A stretch of DNA of 64,000 bases from Ascidiaceihabitans sp039975415 (GCF_039975415.1 NZ_JBDWHD010000011.1); one strand, 5' to 3'. Positions 7,829 to 16,778 are shown, counted from the first letter of the stretch. Numbers and translations: made by a program. Notes: generated by a model not told the origin, from the sequence alone.

Positions 7829-8473
7829 CTAAACCCCAAGCAAATCCGGCAAATCTGACATCCGCGCAAAAAGCGCGTCGCAATGCGGCGTTAGCTTTTT
7901 GCGCGGTGTGTCTGCGTGAAATCCAAAGCAGCGCATTTTGGCCGCCACAGCGGCACGCGCACCTGAGGCGCTGTCCTCGATAACCACACAATCCGCCGGG
8001 GCCACGCCTGCGTCTTGCGCCGCTTTCAGGTAAACATCCGGTGCGGGTTTTGGTGCTGCCACATCTTCGCGTGAGTAAATCCGCCCTTCAAATCGCGCTT
8101 TGATCGCAGTTTTTGTCAGGGTGATGTCCATCTTGGCGTGTGGCCCATTTGACCCAATTGCATAGGGTATCCCCGCCGCGTCCAATCGGTCCAGAACGGT
8201 GTCCACCCCCGCAACAAGTTCCACATCGCGGCTTAGGGCTACAAACATTTCGCCGTAAATCTCATCCAACCAGGCCTCTGGCAATTCCGCCCCCATGTCG
8301 CGCGCCAGCTCCATGACGCCTTGCATGGTGCCACCCACAAACAAATCCATGATCTGCGCGATGCTTAGGTTCAGACCATACCCCGCCAGATTGTCGCGCA
8401 TCACCGCATTGGTGAGTTTTTCACTGTCCACGATAACGCCGTCGCAATCGAAAATAACCAGTTTGGGTCGCAT
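7829..8473 (-). CDS. HAD-superfamily phosphatase (beta-phosphoglucomutase/phosphoglycolate phosphatase-like)
   Basis: This 214-residue cytosolic hydrolase has the HAD motifs in order: FDCDGVIVDSE (nucleophile Asp9 and acid/base Asp11), GSNG with its Ser near residue 109, KPAPDVY with its Lys near 142, and VIEDSASGARAA near 163. The helical cap between residues 15 and 85 puts it with subfamily I enzymes such as beta-phosphoglucomutase and phosphoglycolate phosphatase. The substrate cannot be told. It is downstream of clpB on the same strand, but clpB has its own terminator between them, so it is likely transcribed separately. Confidence 0.88.
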   Translation of the reverse strand: MRPKLVIFDCDGVIVDSEKLTNAVMRDNLAGYGLNLSIAQIMDLFVGGTMQGVMELARDMGAELPEAWLDEIYGEMFVALSRDVELVAGVDTVLDRLDAAGIPYAIGSNGPHAKMDITLTKTAIKARFEGRIYSREDVAAPKPAPDVYLKAAQDAGVAPADCVVIEDSASGARAAVAAKMRCFGFHADTPRKKLTPHCDALFARMSDLPDLLGV

Positions 8474-8487
8474 GGAAACCTCATAAG

Positions 8488-8514
8488 AAAAGGCCGGGAC
8501 TGCCCCGGCCTTTT
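8488..8514 (-). terminator. Terminator of clpB
   Basis: AAAAGGCCGGG (8488-8498) and CCCGGCCTTTT (8504-8514) form a perfect 11-bp stem with A/T ends, so it can act in either direction. It lies about 60 bases after the clpB stop on the minus strand and 15 bases upstream of the HAD gene start. Confidence 0.8.
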
Positions 8515-8574
8515 CCGTTTCTCACATCTTGGGCGTGTGCGCACATGACAACATGTTGCGCATCGTTTCAGCGG

Positions 8575-11190
8575 TCAGTGCACCGTAGCTTCGTCCGGCT
8601 TGGCGCGGTTTGACGACCCGATGCGATCACCAATGACCAACCCTTCAACACCCGCACTGACGGCAAGCGTATCGCCATCCTTCAAATCCCCCGCCAACAG
8701 CATTTCAGCCAACGGATTTTGCAAGGCGTTCTGAATGACCCGCTTCAAAGGACGGGCCCCGAACACCGGATCATAGCCTTCGTCCGCAAGCCATGTACGT
8801 GCGCCATCATCCAGATCCAGCGTGATTTTACGCGCCGCCAATCGGCGCAGCAAACGCGCCATCTGAATGTCCACGATCCCGTCCATGTCCTTGCGGTTCA
8901 GGCGGTCAAAGATGATGGTTTCATCAAGACGGTTCAGGAACTCGGGACGGAAATGCGCCCGCACCGCGTCCATCACATCGCGCTTCGCATCGCTGGCATC
9001 GGCCCCGTCCGGCAACTGGCTTAACGCCTGCGCCCCAAGGTTGGATGTCAGAATGATCAACGTTTGTTTGAAATCCACCGTGCGCCCCTGACCATCAGTC
9101 AGAACCCCATCGTCCAGCACCTGCAAAAGCACGTTGAACACATCGGGGTGCGCCTTTTCGACCTCGTCAAACAGCACAACCTGATACGGTCTGCGCCGCA
9201 CGGCTTCGGTCAAAACACCGCCTTCGTCGTACCCAACATAGCCCGGAGGCGCACCGATCAGACGAGACACCGCGTGTTTTTCCATGAACTCCGACATGTC
9301 GATGCGCACCATTGCACTGTCATCATCAAACAAAAATTCTGCCACGGCTTTGGTCAATTCGGTTTTCCCGACACCCGTTGGCCCAAGGAACAGAAATGAC
9401 CCCAGCGGCCTGTCTTCATCATTCAAACCCGCACGCGAACGACGCACAGCGTTGGACAAAGCCTGAACTGCCTTGTGCTGGCCAATGACACGGGAATGCA
9501 ATTGGTCTTCCATGCGCAACAGCTTTTCACGATCACCTTCCAGCATCTTGGCCGTTGGAATACCCGTCCAGCGTTCGACAACCGACGCGATTTGTTCCGG
9601 GCGTACGGCCTCTGCCACCATAGCTTCGGTTTCGGCCCCTTCGGCTTCGCCTAGTTTGCGTTCCAGTTCAGGGATCACGCCATACGAAAGCTCTCCTGCT
9701 TTTCCAAGGTTGCCTTCACGTTTGGCGATGTCCAGCTCTGCGCGGGCACGGTCGATCTGTTCTTTCAGATCACGTGCGCCCGCCATCTTGTCGCGCTCCG
9801 ACTGCCACTTCGCTGTCATTTCAGCACTGCGGTCCTGCAAATCGGCAAGGTCTTTTTCCAACGTCTCCAGACGGTCCACCGATGCGGCGTCATCTTCCAG
9901 CCTCAGGGCTTCCGCTTCGATCTGCTTTTGCAGGATTTCGCGGTCCAGCGCGTCCAGCTCTTCGGGTTTACTGTCGACTTCCATACGCAACCGGCTTGCC
10001 GCCTCGTCCACCAGATCAATGGCTTTGTCCGGCAGGAAACGATCGGTGATATACCGATGGCTCAACGTGGCCGCCGTCACCAAAGCACTGTCGGAGATGC
10101 GCACACCGTGGTGCAATTCGTATTTTTCCTTGATGCCGCGCAAGATGGACACCGTGTCCTCGACCGTCGGCTCTGCAATCACAACGGGCTGGAAACGTCG
10201 TGCCAACGCCGCGTCTTTTTCGACGTATTTGCGGTATTCATCCAAGGTGGTCGCCCCGATGCAGTGCAATTCGCCCCGCGCCAAGGCAGGCTTGATCAGG
10301 TTGGCCGCATCCATTGCACCATCAGCTTTACCTGCGCCGACAAGCGTGTGCATTTCGTCGATGAACAAGACAATTTCGCCTGCAGCTTCGGTGACTTCGG
10401 TCAAGACCGCCTTCAGGCGTTCTTCAAATTCACCACGGTATTTTGCACCCGCAATCAACGCGCCCATGTCCAACGACAACAGGCGTTTGTTGCGCAACGA
10501 TTCCGGCACATCGCCGTTTACGATGCGCAAGGCCATGCCTTCGGCAATCGCTGTCTTACCAACGCCCGGCTCACCGATCAGCACAGGGTTGTTTTTGGTG
10601 CGGCGCGACAAGACCTGCATAGCGCGGCGGATTTCCTCGTCGCGGCCGATGATCGGATCAATCTTGCCTTCCTCGGCGCGAGACGTCAGATCCTGAGCGT
10701 ATTTTTTCAACGCATCATACCCGTCTTCGGCACTGGCGCTGTCCGCTGTGCGGCCCTTGCGAATGTCATTGATGGCCGCGTTCAAAGCCTGCGCGTTTAC
10801 TTTTCCAGCTTCCAAAGCAGTTTTTGCGCCTGACTTCACCATGCAAAGCGCCATCAAAATACGCTCAACAGGAACAAAACTGTCGCCTGCTTTCTTGGCG
10901 ATGGCCTCGGCTTCGGCCAAAACCTTATTGGTTGCTTGGTCCAGATACACTTGCGCTGCGTCACCGGACACCTTCGGCAATTTATTCAAACCGACGTCGA
11001 CAGCCGTCAAAACAGCTTTGGGATCACCACCGGCGCTGGCAATCAAATTGCTTGCCAGACCTTGGTCGTCGTCCATCAGTGCTTTTAGTATGTGATCAGG
11101 CACCAGACGTTGGTGGCTGTCGCGTGTGGCGATCGTTTGGGCGGCTTGAATGAAACCGCGAGACCGCTCCGTGAACTTGCTTAAGTCCAT
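8575..11190 (-). CDS. clpB: ClpB, ATP-dependent disaggregase chaperone
   Basis: ClpB is a hexameric AAA+ machine that, with DnaK, pulls proteins out of aggregates after heat stress. The product is 871 residues, the usual length. The N-terminal Clp repeat domain begins MDLSKFTERSRGF. The first AAA+ module has Walker A GEPGVGKTAIAEG near residue 200 and Walker B VLFIDEMHTLVGAG. A coiled-coil M-domain with KQIEAEALRLEDD and similar repeats covers roughly 400-520. The second AAA+ module has GPTGVGKTELTKA and VLFDEVEKAHPDV. I chose the ATG at 11190 because AAGGAG sits seven bases upstream and the family starts here; an in-frame ATG 11 codons earlier is less likely. Confidence 0.97.
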   Translation of the reverse strand: MDLSKFTERSRGFIQAAQTIATRDSHQRLVPDHILKALMDDDQGLASNLIASAGGDPKAVLTAVDVGLNKLPKVSGDAAQVYLDQATNKVLAEAEAIAKKAGDSFVPVERILMALCMVKSGAKTALEAGKVNAQALNAAINDIRKGRTADSASAEDGYDALKKYAQDLTSRAEEGKIDPIIGRDEEIRRAMQVLSRRTKNNPVLIGEPGVGKTAIAEGMALRIVNGDVPESLRNKRLLSLDMGALIAGAKYRGEFEERLKAVLTEVTEAAGEIVLFIDEMHTLVGAGKADGAMDAANLIKPALARGELHCIGATTLDEYRKYVEKDAALARRFQPVVIAEPTVEDTVSILRGIKEKYELHHGVRISDSALVTAATLSHRYITDRFLPDKAIDLVDEAASRLRMEVDSKPEELDALDREILQKQIEAEALRLEDDAASVDRLETLEKDLADLQDRSAEMTAKWQSERDKMAGARDLKEQIDRARAELDIAKREGNLGKAGELSYGVIPELERKLGEAEGAETEAMVAEAVRPEQIASVVERWTGIPTAKMLEGDREKLLRMEDQLHSRVIGQHKAVQALSNAVRRSRAGLNDEDRPLGSFLFLGPTGVGKTELTKAVAEFLFDDDSAMVRIDMSEFMEKHAVSRLIGAPPGYVGYDEGGVLTEAVRRRPYQVVLFDEVEKAHPDVFNVLLQVLDDGVLTDGQGRTVDFKQTLIILTSNLGAQALSQLPDGADASDAKRDVMDAVRAHFRPEFLNRLDETIIFDRLNRKDMDGIVDIQMARLLRRLAARKITLDLDDGARTWLADEGYDPVFGARPLKRVIQNALQNPLAEMLLAGDLKDGDTLAVSAGVEGLVIGDRIGSSNRAKPDEATVH

Positions 11191-11269
11191 GGCTATTCTC
11201 CTTTTTAAAGCGCCCGTTGTCATATTTCACGCCCGCCAGGCAGCACGTGAATTGTTGGGCCTCGTGCTT

Positions 11270-11298
11270 GATTTGGACAAAAAGCTGCGCAATTCAAG
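11270..11298 (-). promoter_or_regulatory. Possible heat-shock (RpoH-type) promoter of clpB
   Basis: On the minus strand CTTG (11298-11295, within CCCCTTGAA) is followed after 18 bases by CCAAATC (11276-11270). This resembles the alphaproteobacterial RpoH pattern CTTG-N17/18-CYTATNT, although the -10 part is a weak match. It is about 80 bases upstream of the clpB start. No CIRCE element is seen. Confidence 0.35.
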
Positions 11299-11445
11299 GG
11301 GCTGAAAATGGTTAAAATACCCCTAATAATATGGAATCACACGGCGATTCACAAAAAGTTCACTAAATTCCCCCTACACAGACGGAACAAAATCCCCACA
11401 TCTATTGGTAGTTAACCAAGATCAAACAAGATACAGGTGTACAAG

Positions 11446-11754
11446 ATGATCACGGCAAAAGTTGAACTGAACAACGTTTTCTACAACGCAGCCAACCAAA
11501 GCTTCGAAGCATTGGCCACAGTTTCTGACGGCACAGCATCGCGCAAAATCGCATGCGCCATCGACGCCCCCATCGACATGAGCTTTGAAGACGCCGCCGC
11601 TGGCCTGACCACACACGCGCTGCGCAGATATGCTGGCAAACCCGGTCTGGCATCGCACCGCATTGCAGGTCCAATCGCGCCACAACGCGCAGGACGCACC
11701 GTTCCAAAGCCAGTCTTTGACGCAATTGCAATGCTGCGCCAGCTTGCAGCCTAA
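11446..11754 (+). CDS. Unrecognised small protein (about 102 residues)
   Basis: I do not recognise this protein. It begins MITAKVELNNVFYN, has a beta-rich N-terminal half (residues 1-45) and a basic Ala/Pro-rich C-terminal half with RRYAGKPGLASHRIAGP, and ends MLRQLAA. Third codon positions and amino-acid use look like a real gene, and a strong terminator follows it. Start choice: the ATG at 11446 has AGGT about eight bases upstream; a GTG three codons earlier is possible. There is no signal peptide or membrane segment. It stands alone between clpB (divergent) and pyrF. Confidence 0.65.
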   Translation: MITAKVELNNVFYNAANQSFEALATVSDGTASRKIACAIDAPIDMSFEDAAAGLTTHALRRYAGKPGLASHRIAGPIAPQRAGRTVPKPVFDAIAMLRQLAA

Positions 11755-11859
11755 CCCGCATTCTCGTCCGCAGGCCTCTGCCAACGCGCGATCTGTCCTC
11801 GCGCACCAACGGGCCTGCCTCCAGAGACAAGCTGCCTGCCTGCAACGTCTCTGATACCT

Positions 11860-11891
11860 GCCCGGTCACCTTTGGTGTACCGGGCCTTTTT
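11860..11891 (+). terminator. Rho-independent terminator before pyrF
   Basis: GCCCGGT and ACCGGGC pair, with an inner CACC-TTT-GGTG stem, and are followed by CTTTTT. It lies about 105 bases after the preceding stop codon. Confidence 0.8.
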
Positions 11892-11973
11892 ATGCGTGAA
11901 CTGCGGCCAGACATGGACTTGGCCCCGCCCATCCGGTAGCACCCGCCAAAGCATAATTTGAAGGGACACGCAC

Positions 11974-12663
11974 ATGGCAGATGACAGATTAATCGTGGCA
12001 CTTGATGTGCCCAATGCCCATGCAGGGTTGGAGCTGGCGGCAAAAATCGGGGACGCCGTGAGCTTTTACAAAATCGGTCTTGGCATGCTGACAGGCGGCG
12101 GACTGGCGTTGGCCCATGAGTTGAAACAAGAACACGGCAAGCGCATCTTCTTGGACATGAAACTGTTCGACATCTCGGCCACAGTCGAAACCGCCGTGCG
12201 TGGACTTGCACAGTTCGATCTGGATTTTCTGACAGTGCACGGAGACCCCCATGTGGTCAAAGCCGCCAAAGAAGGGGCCGCCGGTTCAGATATGAAAATC
12301 CTGGGTGTTACAATCCTGACGTCGCTGGATCGCAAGGATCTGGATGCGTGTATGATCCAAGCCGGGGACATCCCCGATCTGGTGACAACCCGCGCAGCAC
12401 GCGCCCTTGAGGCGGGGGCAGACGGCGTTATTGCGTCCCCTCAGGAAGCAGCTTTGATCCGCGCGTTGCCCGAGGCCAATGGCAAGCTGATCGTGACCCC
12501 TGGCGTCCGCCCGGCGGGTGCCGCCCTTGGGGATCAAAAACGTGTCGCAACACCAGAGCAAGCCGTGAAAGACGGTGCAAACCATATCGTTGTGGGGCGC
12601 CCCGTTTGGCAGGCGGACAACCCGGCGACGGCGGCACGGGCCATCATCGACAGCTTGAAGTAA
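11974..12663 (+). CDS. pyrF: Orotidine 5'-phosphate decarboxylase
   Basis: PyrF catalyses the last step of UMP synthesis, decarboxylation of OMP. The product is 229 residues, a normal length, with the TIM-barrel motifs IVALDVPN (residues 6-13), FLDMKLFDI (the catalytic Asp-x-Lys-x-x-Asp signature, residues 53-61), FLTVHGD (about 83-89), and the C-terminal phosphate-binding VTPGVRP and GANHIVVGRP. AAGGGA precedes the ATG. It is a single-gene unit with its own terminator, which reaches into the end of the convergent Nudix gene. Confidence 0.96.
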   Translation: MADDRLIVALDVPNAHAGLELAAKIGDAVSFYKIGLGMLTGGGLALAHELKQEHGKRIFLDMKLFDISATVETAVRGLAQFDLDFLTVHGDPHVVKAAKEGAAGSDMKILGVTILTSLDRKDLDACMIQAGDIPDLVTTRAARALEAGADGVIASPQEAALIRALPEANGKLIVTPGVRPAGAALGDQKRVATPEQAVKDGANHIVVGRPVWQADNPATAARAIIDSLK

Positions 12664-12711
12664 TACTATAGTCTGTGTGATTTGCACCACACGCCACCGT
12701 ATCTTGATTAG

Positions 12712-12727
12712 GTCAGGATATCCTGAC
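12712..12727. other. 16-bp perfect palindrome downstream of pyrF
   Basis: GTCAGGATATCCTGAC is a perfect two-fold symmetric sequence about 50 bases after the pyrF stop. As RNA it would have no proper loop, so a DNA-binding dyad is more likely than a terminator. No gene starts nearby on either strand that it would obviously control. Confidence 0.4.
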
Positions 12728-12808
12728 TAGGTGATTTCGCCTTTTGGTGGTAACTTTGTGTCAGGTGATACTCCCCGACGAACCGCATCTTCCTGAGGTT
12801 CGTCAACT

Positions 12809-12836
12809 CCCCCCGCCAATCAGCGGGGGGGTTTTT
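12809..12836 (+). terminator. pyrF terminator overlapping the end of the Nudix gene
   Basis: CCCCCCGC (12809-12816) and GCGGGGGG (12823-12830) pair around CAATCA and are followed by GTTTTT. The right arm forms the last codons of the convergent Nudix gene, whose stop codon is in the loop. Confidence 0.75.
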
Positions 12837-13257
12837 CGTAGAAATCCCCCGCGATACCGGACAGATACAGCCGCAGGCGTGCCGCAAATTTTGGCACGGC
12901 TTTGGGATGTGCCACAAATACATCCGGCGCCATCAACGCCCAGCGCTGGCCTTCGTCACCAAACACGACGCCATCCGCCAAAACAGCAGGCAAATGCGCC
13001 ACAAACAACCAAACCTCGCCCTGACCACCTTCAAATCGTTTGCCCCAAGACACGTCTTCGGGCGCGATCGCCAGCCCCAACTCTTCGTATGTCTCGCGCA
13101 AAGCACATCCCAACGGCACCTCGTTCCCTTCCCGTCCGCCGCCGGGCAGATCCCAATGGTCCGGGAACGGGATATGGTCAAAATCGTCGCGCAACAGAAC
13201 AGCCAGATCATCACCCAGAAACAACGCCAGCTTTGCACCGTGAAACGGCATGTTCAT
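12820..13257 (-). CDS. Nudix hydrolase
   Basis: This 145-residue enzyme would hydrolyse a nucleoside diphosphate linked to another group. The Nudix box is intact: GGGREGNEVPLGCALRETYEELGL near residues 39-62 matches GX5EX7REUXEEXGU. The C-terminal part has no extra domain that would identify the substrate. It overlaps the pyrF terminator at its 3' end and is divergent from dinB, sharing a gap of about 50 bases. That position next to a damage-tolerance polymerase would fit a sanitising or housekeeping Nudix enzyme, but this is only context. Confidence 0.85.
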   Translation of the reverse strand: MNMPFHGAKLALFLGDDLAVLLRDDFDHIPFPDHWDLPGGGREGNEVPLGCALRETYEELGLAIAPEDVSWGKRFEGGQGEVWLFVAHLPAVLADGVVFGDEGQRWALMAPDVFVAHPKAVPKFAARLRLYLSGIAGDFYEKPPR

Positions 13258-13308
13258 CTGTGTATCCCTTCGTTAAACTGGCGCCATCACAGCCAAAGAC
13301 CTATCCAA

Positions 13309-14562
13309 ATGCCAGCCCTTTGTCGCGATTGCCTGCACGAATTTGACACCGGACGGCGCTGCCCGGCCTGTTCCAGTCCGCGCACAGTACATCACGACGA
13401 ACTCACAACGCTGTCCATTGCCCATATGGATTGTGACGCGTTTTATGCGTCGGTGGAAAAGCGCGACGATCCAAGCCTGACCGACAAGCCGGTGATCATT
13501 GGCGGTGGACGTCGCGGTGTCGTGTCCACGGCCTGCTACGTGGCGCGTATTCGCGGTGTACGCTCTGCAATGCCCATGTTTCAGGCGCTGAAATTGTGCC
13601 CTGATGCGGTGATCATCAAGCCCCGTATGCAAGCCTATGTCGACGCATCCAAGGCAATCCGCGCCATGATGGAAGAATTGACCCCTGATATCGAACCATT
13701 GTCGCTGGACGAGGCTTTCATGGACCTATCGGGGACCGCGCGGCTGCATGGCGCCCCCCCTGCCGTTATGCTGGCGCGTTTGATCAAACGAATGCGGACC
13801 GAATTGGGCCTGACAGGATCTATTGGCCTCAGTCACAACAAATTCCTCGCCAAGGTGGCTTCGGATCTGAACAAACCGCACGGGTTCTCGGTGATCGGAA
13901 AGGCCGAAACCGATGGCTTTTTGCGGGACAAACCCGTCAGCATGATTTGGGGGGTCGGGGCCGTCACACGCGCATCGTTGGACAAGGCAGGTATTCGCAC
14001 CTTTTCAGACCTGTTGCGCTGGGACCGCAGCGACCTGATTGCACGATTTGGCGGGATGGGCGACAGACTTTGGCATCTGGCGCGGGGGGAAGACAAAAGA
14101 CGGGTTTCGGCACATGAACCTGTGAAATCCATCTCCAAGGAAACCACCTTCAACGAAGACACCGCCAGCACCGACATCCTTGATGGGCACATCTGGCGGC
14201 TGGCTGAACAAGTATCAGATCGGGCCAAAGCCAAAGGCATAGCTGGCAAAGTGGTGACGCTCAAACTGAAACGGGCCAACCACAGTTCGCTCACGCGCAG
14301 GCTTACCCTGAATGGGGCCAGCAATATGGCGGACACAATCTACCGCACGGCGCGGGCCTTGTTCGATCAGGTGGGTGACGAAGGCCCCTACCGGCTGATC
14401 GGTTGCGGCATCTCGCACCTTGTGGACGCAGAGACGGCAGACATGTCGCCAGACCTGCTGGACCCGGAGGCCGGAAAGCGCTCGGCTGCGGAACAGGCCA
14501 CAGACGAAATCCGCAAAAAATTCGGCCAAGATGCAATCCTCAAAGGCAGAGCACTGAGGTAA
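13309..14562 (+). CDS. dinB: DNA polymerase IV (Y-family translesion polymerase)
   Basis: The product is about 417 residues. The N-terminus MPALCRDCLHEF...CPAC carries four Cys in two CxxC pairs, a small zinc-finger-like extension usual in alphaproteobacterial DinB. The Y-family palm follows: HMDCDAFYASVEKRD (metal-binding Asp, steric gate Phe-Tyr), then LSLDEAFMDLSG with the catalytic DE, and GLSHNKFLAKVASDLNKP. The little-finger region lies after residue 270. I chose the ATG at 13309 because the upstream open frame is antisense to the Nudix gene and the Cys motif begins exactly here. There is no canonical beta-clamp motif that I can be sure of at the C-terminus. A family A repeat follows. 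Confidence 0.93.
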   Translation: MPALCRDCLHEFDTGRRCPACSSPRTVHHDELTTLSIAHMDCDAFYASVEKRDDPSLTDKPVIIGGGRRGVVSTACYVARIRGVRSAMPMFQALKLCPDAVIIKPRMQAYVDASKAIRAMMEELTPDIEPLSLDEAFMDLSGTARLHGAPPAVMLARLIKRMRTELGLTGSIGLSHNKFLAKVASDLNKPHGFSVIGKAETDGFLRDKPVSMIWGVGAVTRASLDKAGIRTFSDLLRWDRSDLIARFGGMGDRLWHLARGEDKRRVSAHEPVKSISKETTFNEDTASTDILDGHIWRLAEQVSDRAKAKGIAGKVVTLKLKRANHSSLTRRLTLNGASNMADTIYRTARALFDQVGDEGPYRLIGCGISHLVDAETADMSPDLLDPEAGKRSAAEQATDEIRKKFGQDAILKGRALR

Positions 14563-14570
14563 CACGGCCC

Positions 14571-14628
14571 CTTTCTCTTTGCGAAAAATATCCTGGGGGA
14601 GTCCGCAAGGACGGGGGCAAAGCCCCCT
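14571..14628 (+). repeat. Dispersed intergenic palindrome, family A, copy 2
   Basis: This copy has CTTTGCGAAAAATATCCTGG, GGGGAGTCCGCAAGGAC and GGGGGCAAAGCCCCC in the same order as copy 1. It begins about 10 bases after the dinB stop and may serve as its 3' end. Confidence 0.85.
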
Positions 14629-14676
14629 AAAACATGAAATCGCGCAGCGACAACCGGATCAAGAAAAGAAACGGGG

Positions 14677-15786
14677 TCACAAGGGTCCGGTCTGGAACAG
14701 GTTCACCCGCAACCCGCCGTGGGCCACAGGGGCACCCGGTTTGGCAAAGGGCAAACCGGACGCACGGGCCAACCCCGGCTCTGACGTGACCATGCCGACA
14801 CGCCACCCTTTGAAACGCGTCTTCAATGCATCACCAAGGCCCGCATAGACAGAATACAGCACTTTTTTGTTTCCGATGCGTGCTCCGTAAGGTGGATTGA
14901 CCATGACCAAACCCGTTGGACCATCCAAAGGTGACGCTTCCGCAAACGGCATCATGGAAAAGGCTGCACACCCGGCGACGCCAGCCCGTTCTGCATTGGC
15001 GCTTGCCATACGCACGGCACCTGCGTCACGATCAGATCCGGCGAACTGGACCTGAACGTCATTAAGTTGGGTGTGATGCGCCTTGATCTCTGACCAAGCT
15101 GCCGCATCAAACGACGCCAACTGTTCAAACCCGAACGACCGCGCCCGACCCGCAGCAAGCCCCATCGCCATTTCGGCGGCTTCTATAACAAACGTGCCCG
15201 ACCCGCACATCGGATCGTAGACCGGCACAGTGCCGTCAAACCCCATCTGGCGTAAAAACAGGCTGGCCAGAGTTTCGCGCATCGGTGCTTTGCCAACCGC
15301 TTCTTTGTGGCCACGTTTGTGCAAAAGTTCACCCGACGTGTCCAAGCTGATGGTGCACAGATCGTCTTCGATCCGCACCATGATGCGCAATTCTGCGTCC
15401 TTGGACACAGTGGCCCCCAGTTCTTCAACCAAAGCCTTTTCAATGCGTTGGGTCGCGGCGCCCGCGTGATAAACACGTGACTTTTTGCAAACGACGTCAA
15501 CTTTTACCGGCACATCCGGGCGCAGAACGTTGGCCCATGGAAACTTGCGTGCACGTTTGTCCAACTGCGCCAAATGCATGACGCGAAAAGACCCCAGACG
15601 CACCAACACACGGTTTGCCCCGCGCAACAGCAAATTGGCACGCCAGACGTCATGCCAACTGCCACGAATGTTCACGCCGCCGGGCACGGCCTCGGACACG
15701 GCAAACCCCAAGCTTTCTGCTTCGGCCTGCAAAACTGGTTCCAAGCCCGGCGCTGTGGCCAGAAAAATTTCAAATTCGGTATCCAT
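14677..15786 (-). CDS. THUMP-domain class I SAM RNA methyltransferase (RlmL/YcbY N-terminal type)
   Basis: The predicted 369-residue enzyme is likely to methylate guanine N2 in 23S rRNA, by similarity to the N-terminal half of RlmL. Residues 1-60 are a ferredoxin-like domain starting MDTEFEIFLATAPGLE. The THUMP domain covers about 60-155. The methyltransferase domain has VYDPMCGSGTFVIEAA (SAM binding, near 190) and MVNPPYGARIG (NPPY catalytic loop, near 305). E. coli RlmL carries a second RlmK domain that is absent here, as is common in alphaproteobacteria. The start is set at the ATG before DTEFEIF; nine upstream codons are not conserved in character. It is followed upstream by the amidohydrolase on the same strand after 36 bases. 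Confidence 0.9.
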   Translation of the reverse strand: MDTEFEIFLATAPGLEPVLQAEAESLGFAVSEAVPGGVNIRGSWHDVWRANLLLRGANRVLVRLGSFRVMHLAQLDKRARKFPWANVLRPDVPVKVDVVCKKSRVYHAGAATQRIEKALVEELGATVSKDAELRIMVRIEDDLCTISLDTSGELLHKRGHKEAVGKAPMRETLASLFLRQMGFDGTVPVYDPMCGSGTFVIEAAEMAMGLAAGRARSFGFEQLASFDAAAWSEIKAHHTQLNDVQVQFAGSDRDAGAVRMASANAERAGVAGCAAFSMMPFAEASPLDGPTGLVMVNPPYGARIGNKKVLYSVYAGLGDALKTRFKGWRVGMVTSEPGLARASGLPFAKPGAPVAHGGLRVNLFQTGPL

Positions 15787-15822
15787 GCACGCCTTTACCG
15801 CGCCAAAGCGCACAAAGCGAGA

Positions 15823-16683
15823 CTACTCTGCCGCCAAAGGCACACGGTCCTGACCAATCGCCGCGACCTCGGCCACGACGGTCCGCAAAGCCTTGCGCAC
15901 GTCTTCAAAGGACCCGTTGGGCCGAATAAGCTGTTCGTTCATGTAAATGGAACGGTCGATCTCGACCTGCACAGCATGTTGCGCACGTGAAGGGCGCCCG
16001 TAGGCTTGGGTGATATAGGCCCCGGCAAACGGCGCATTTCGCGTCACAATAAAGCCCGCCGATGCAAAAGCCGCTTCGATCCGGTCGACAATCTCGCCTC
16101 CTGCGGCGGCCCCGAAACGGTCACCCAACACGACATCCGGCCTGCGCATACCACCACGTGCAACACCGTCCATGGCTTCATGCGGCATGGAATGGCAATC
16201 AATCAAAACCGTTTGCCCGTGCCGTTGATGCGCCGCATCCAGCATCTTTTGCAACTGTGTGTGATAGGGGTGCCAGTATCGATCGATGCGTTGATGCGCC
16301 TCGGCCAAAGGAATTTTGCCCCGGTAGATAGACCGCCCGTTGGCCACCACACGCGGAATCACCCCAAGTCCAGACGCGATGCGCGGGTTGTGCCCGGATT
16401 TACGCACCCCTTCGATCAAGGCCGGATCAAGTTCATCAGAGCTGCGATTCAAATCGATAAAAGCGCGCGGCGCACCGGCTTTCAGGAAAGACGCCCCGAA
16501 CTTGGGGGCGCAGTCAAACAGTTGATCTACAAAGGCATCTTCGGATGAACGGATGGTGTGTTCATCCAACACTGTCTTGCGCAAAAAGCTCCACGGATAA
16601 TCGCGCCCGGAATGGGGCGATGCAAAAACCACACAGGACGTATGGCGGTCGGGATGCAGAACTTCATAAGCAAACTTGGGCAT
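15823..16683 (-). CDS. N-formylglutamate amidohydrolase family protein
   Basis: This 286-residue cytosolic hydrolase is of the HutG/N-formylglutamate amidohydrolase family, which releases formate from N-formylglutamate in histidine catabolism or acts on related N-acyl amino acids. Visible family features are FASPHSGRDYP (metal-binding His near residue 23), SEDAFVDQLF, DLNRSSDELDP, and LIDCHSMP near residue 160. No other hut genes are nearby, so its role in histidine breakdown is uncertain. I take MPKFAYEVLHP as the start; nine upstream codons are in frame but fall in the promoter region of the next tRNA. Confidence 0.87.
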   Translation of the reverse strand: MPKFAYEVLHPDRHTSCVVFASPHSGRDYPWSFLRKTVLDEHTIRSSEDAFVDQLFDCAPKFGASFLKAGAPRAFIDLNRSSDELDPALIEGVRKSGHNPRIASGLGVIPRVVANGRSIYRGKIPLAEAHQRIDRYWHPYHTQLQKMLDAAHQRHGQTVLIDCHSMPHEAMDGVARGGMRRPDVVLGDRFGAAAGGEIVDRIEAAFASAGFIVTRNAPFAGAYITQAYGRPSRAQHAVQVEIDRSIYMNEQLIRPNGSFEDVRKALRTVVAEVAAIGQDRVPLAAE

Positions 16684-16739
16684 TTTGGCTCCTGATCTCG
16701 ACTTTAACATAGACTGAAAGATACATTGTCCAAAAGCCC

Positions 16740-16768
16740 TTGATCCTGCTTGCGACTCCTTTTATACG
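16740..16768 (+). promoter_or_regulatory. Predicted promoter of tRNA-Val
   Basis: TTGATC (16740-16745) and TATACG (16763-16768) are separated by exactly 17 bases and followed by a GC-rich discriminator (CCCCCG). The rpsO promoter at 61285-61313 has the same -10 and spacing. The transcription start would be near 16775. Confidence 0.6.
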
Positions 16769-16778
16769 CCCCCGTACC

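Noticed and set aside
9473..10833. Plus-strand open frames of 300-400 codons inside clpB
   Set aside because: They are antisense to a complete, well-conserved clpB and have no domain; they result from biased codon use.
12907..13308. Upstream extension of dinB
   Set aside because: It is antisense to the Nudix gene; the conserved Cys motif of DinB begins at 13309.
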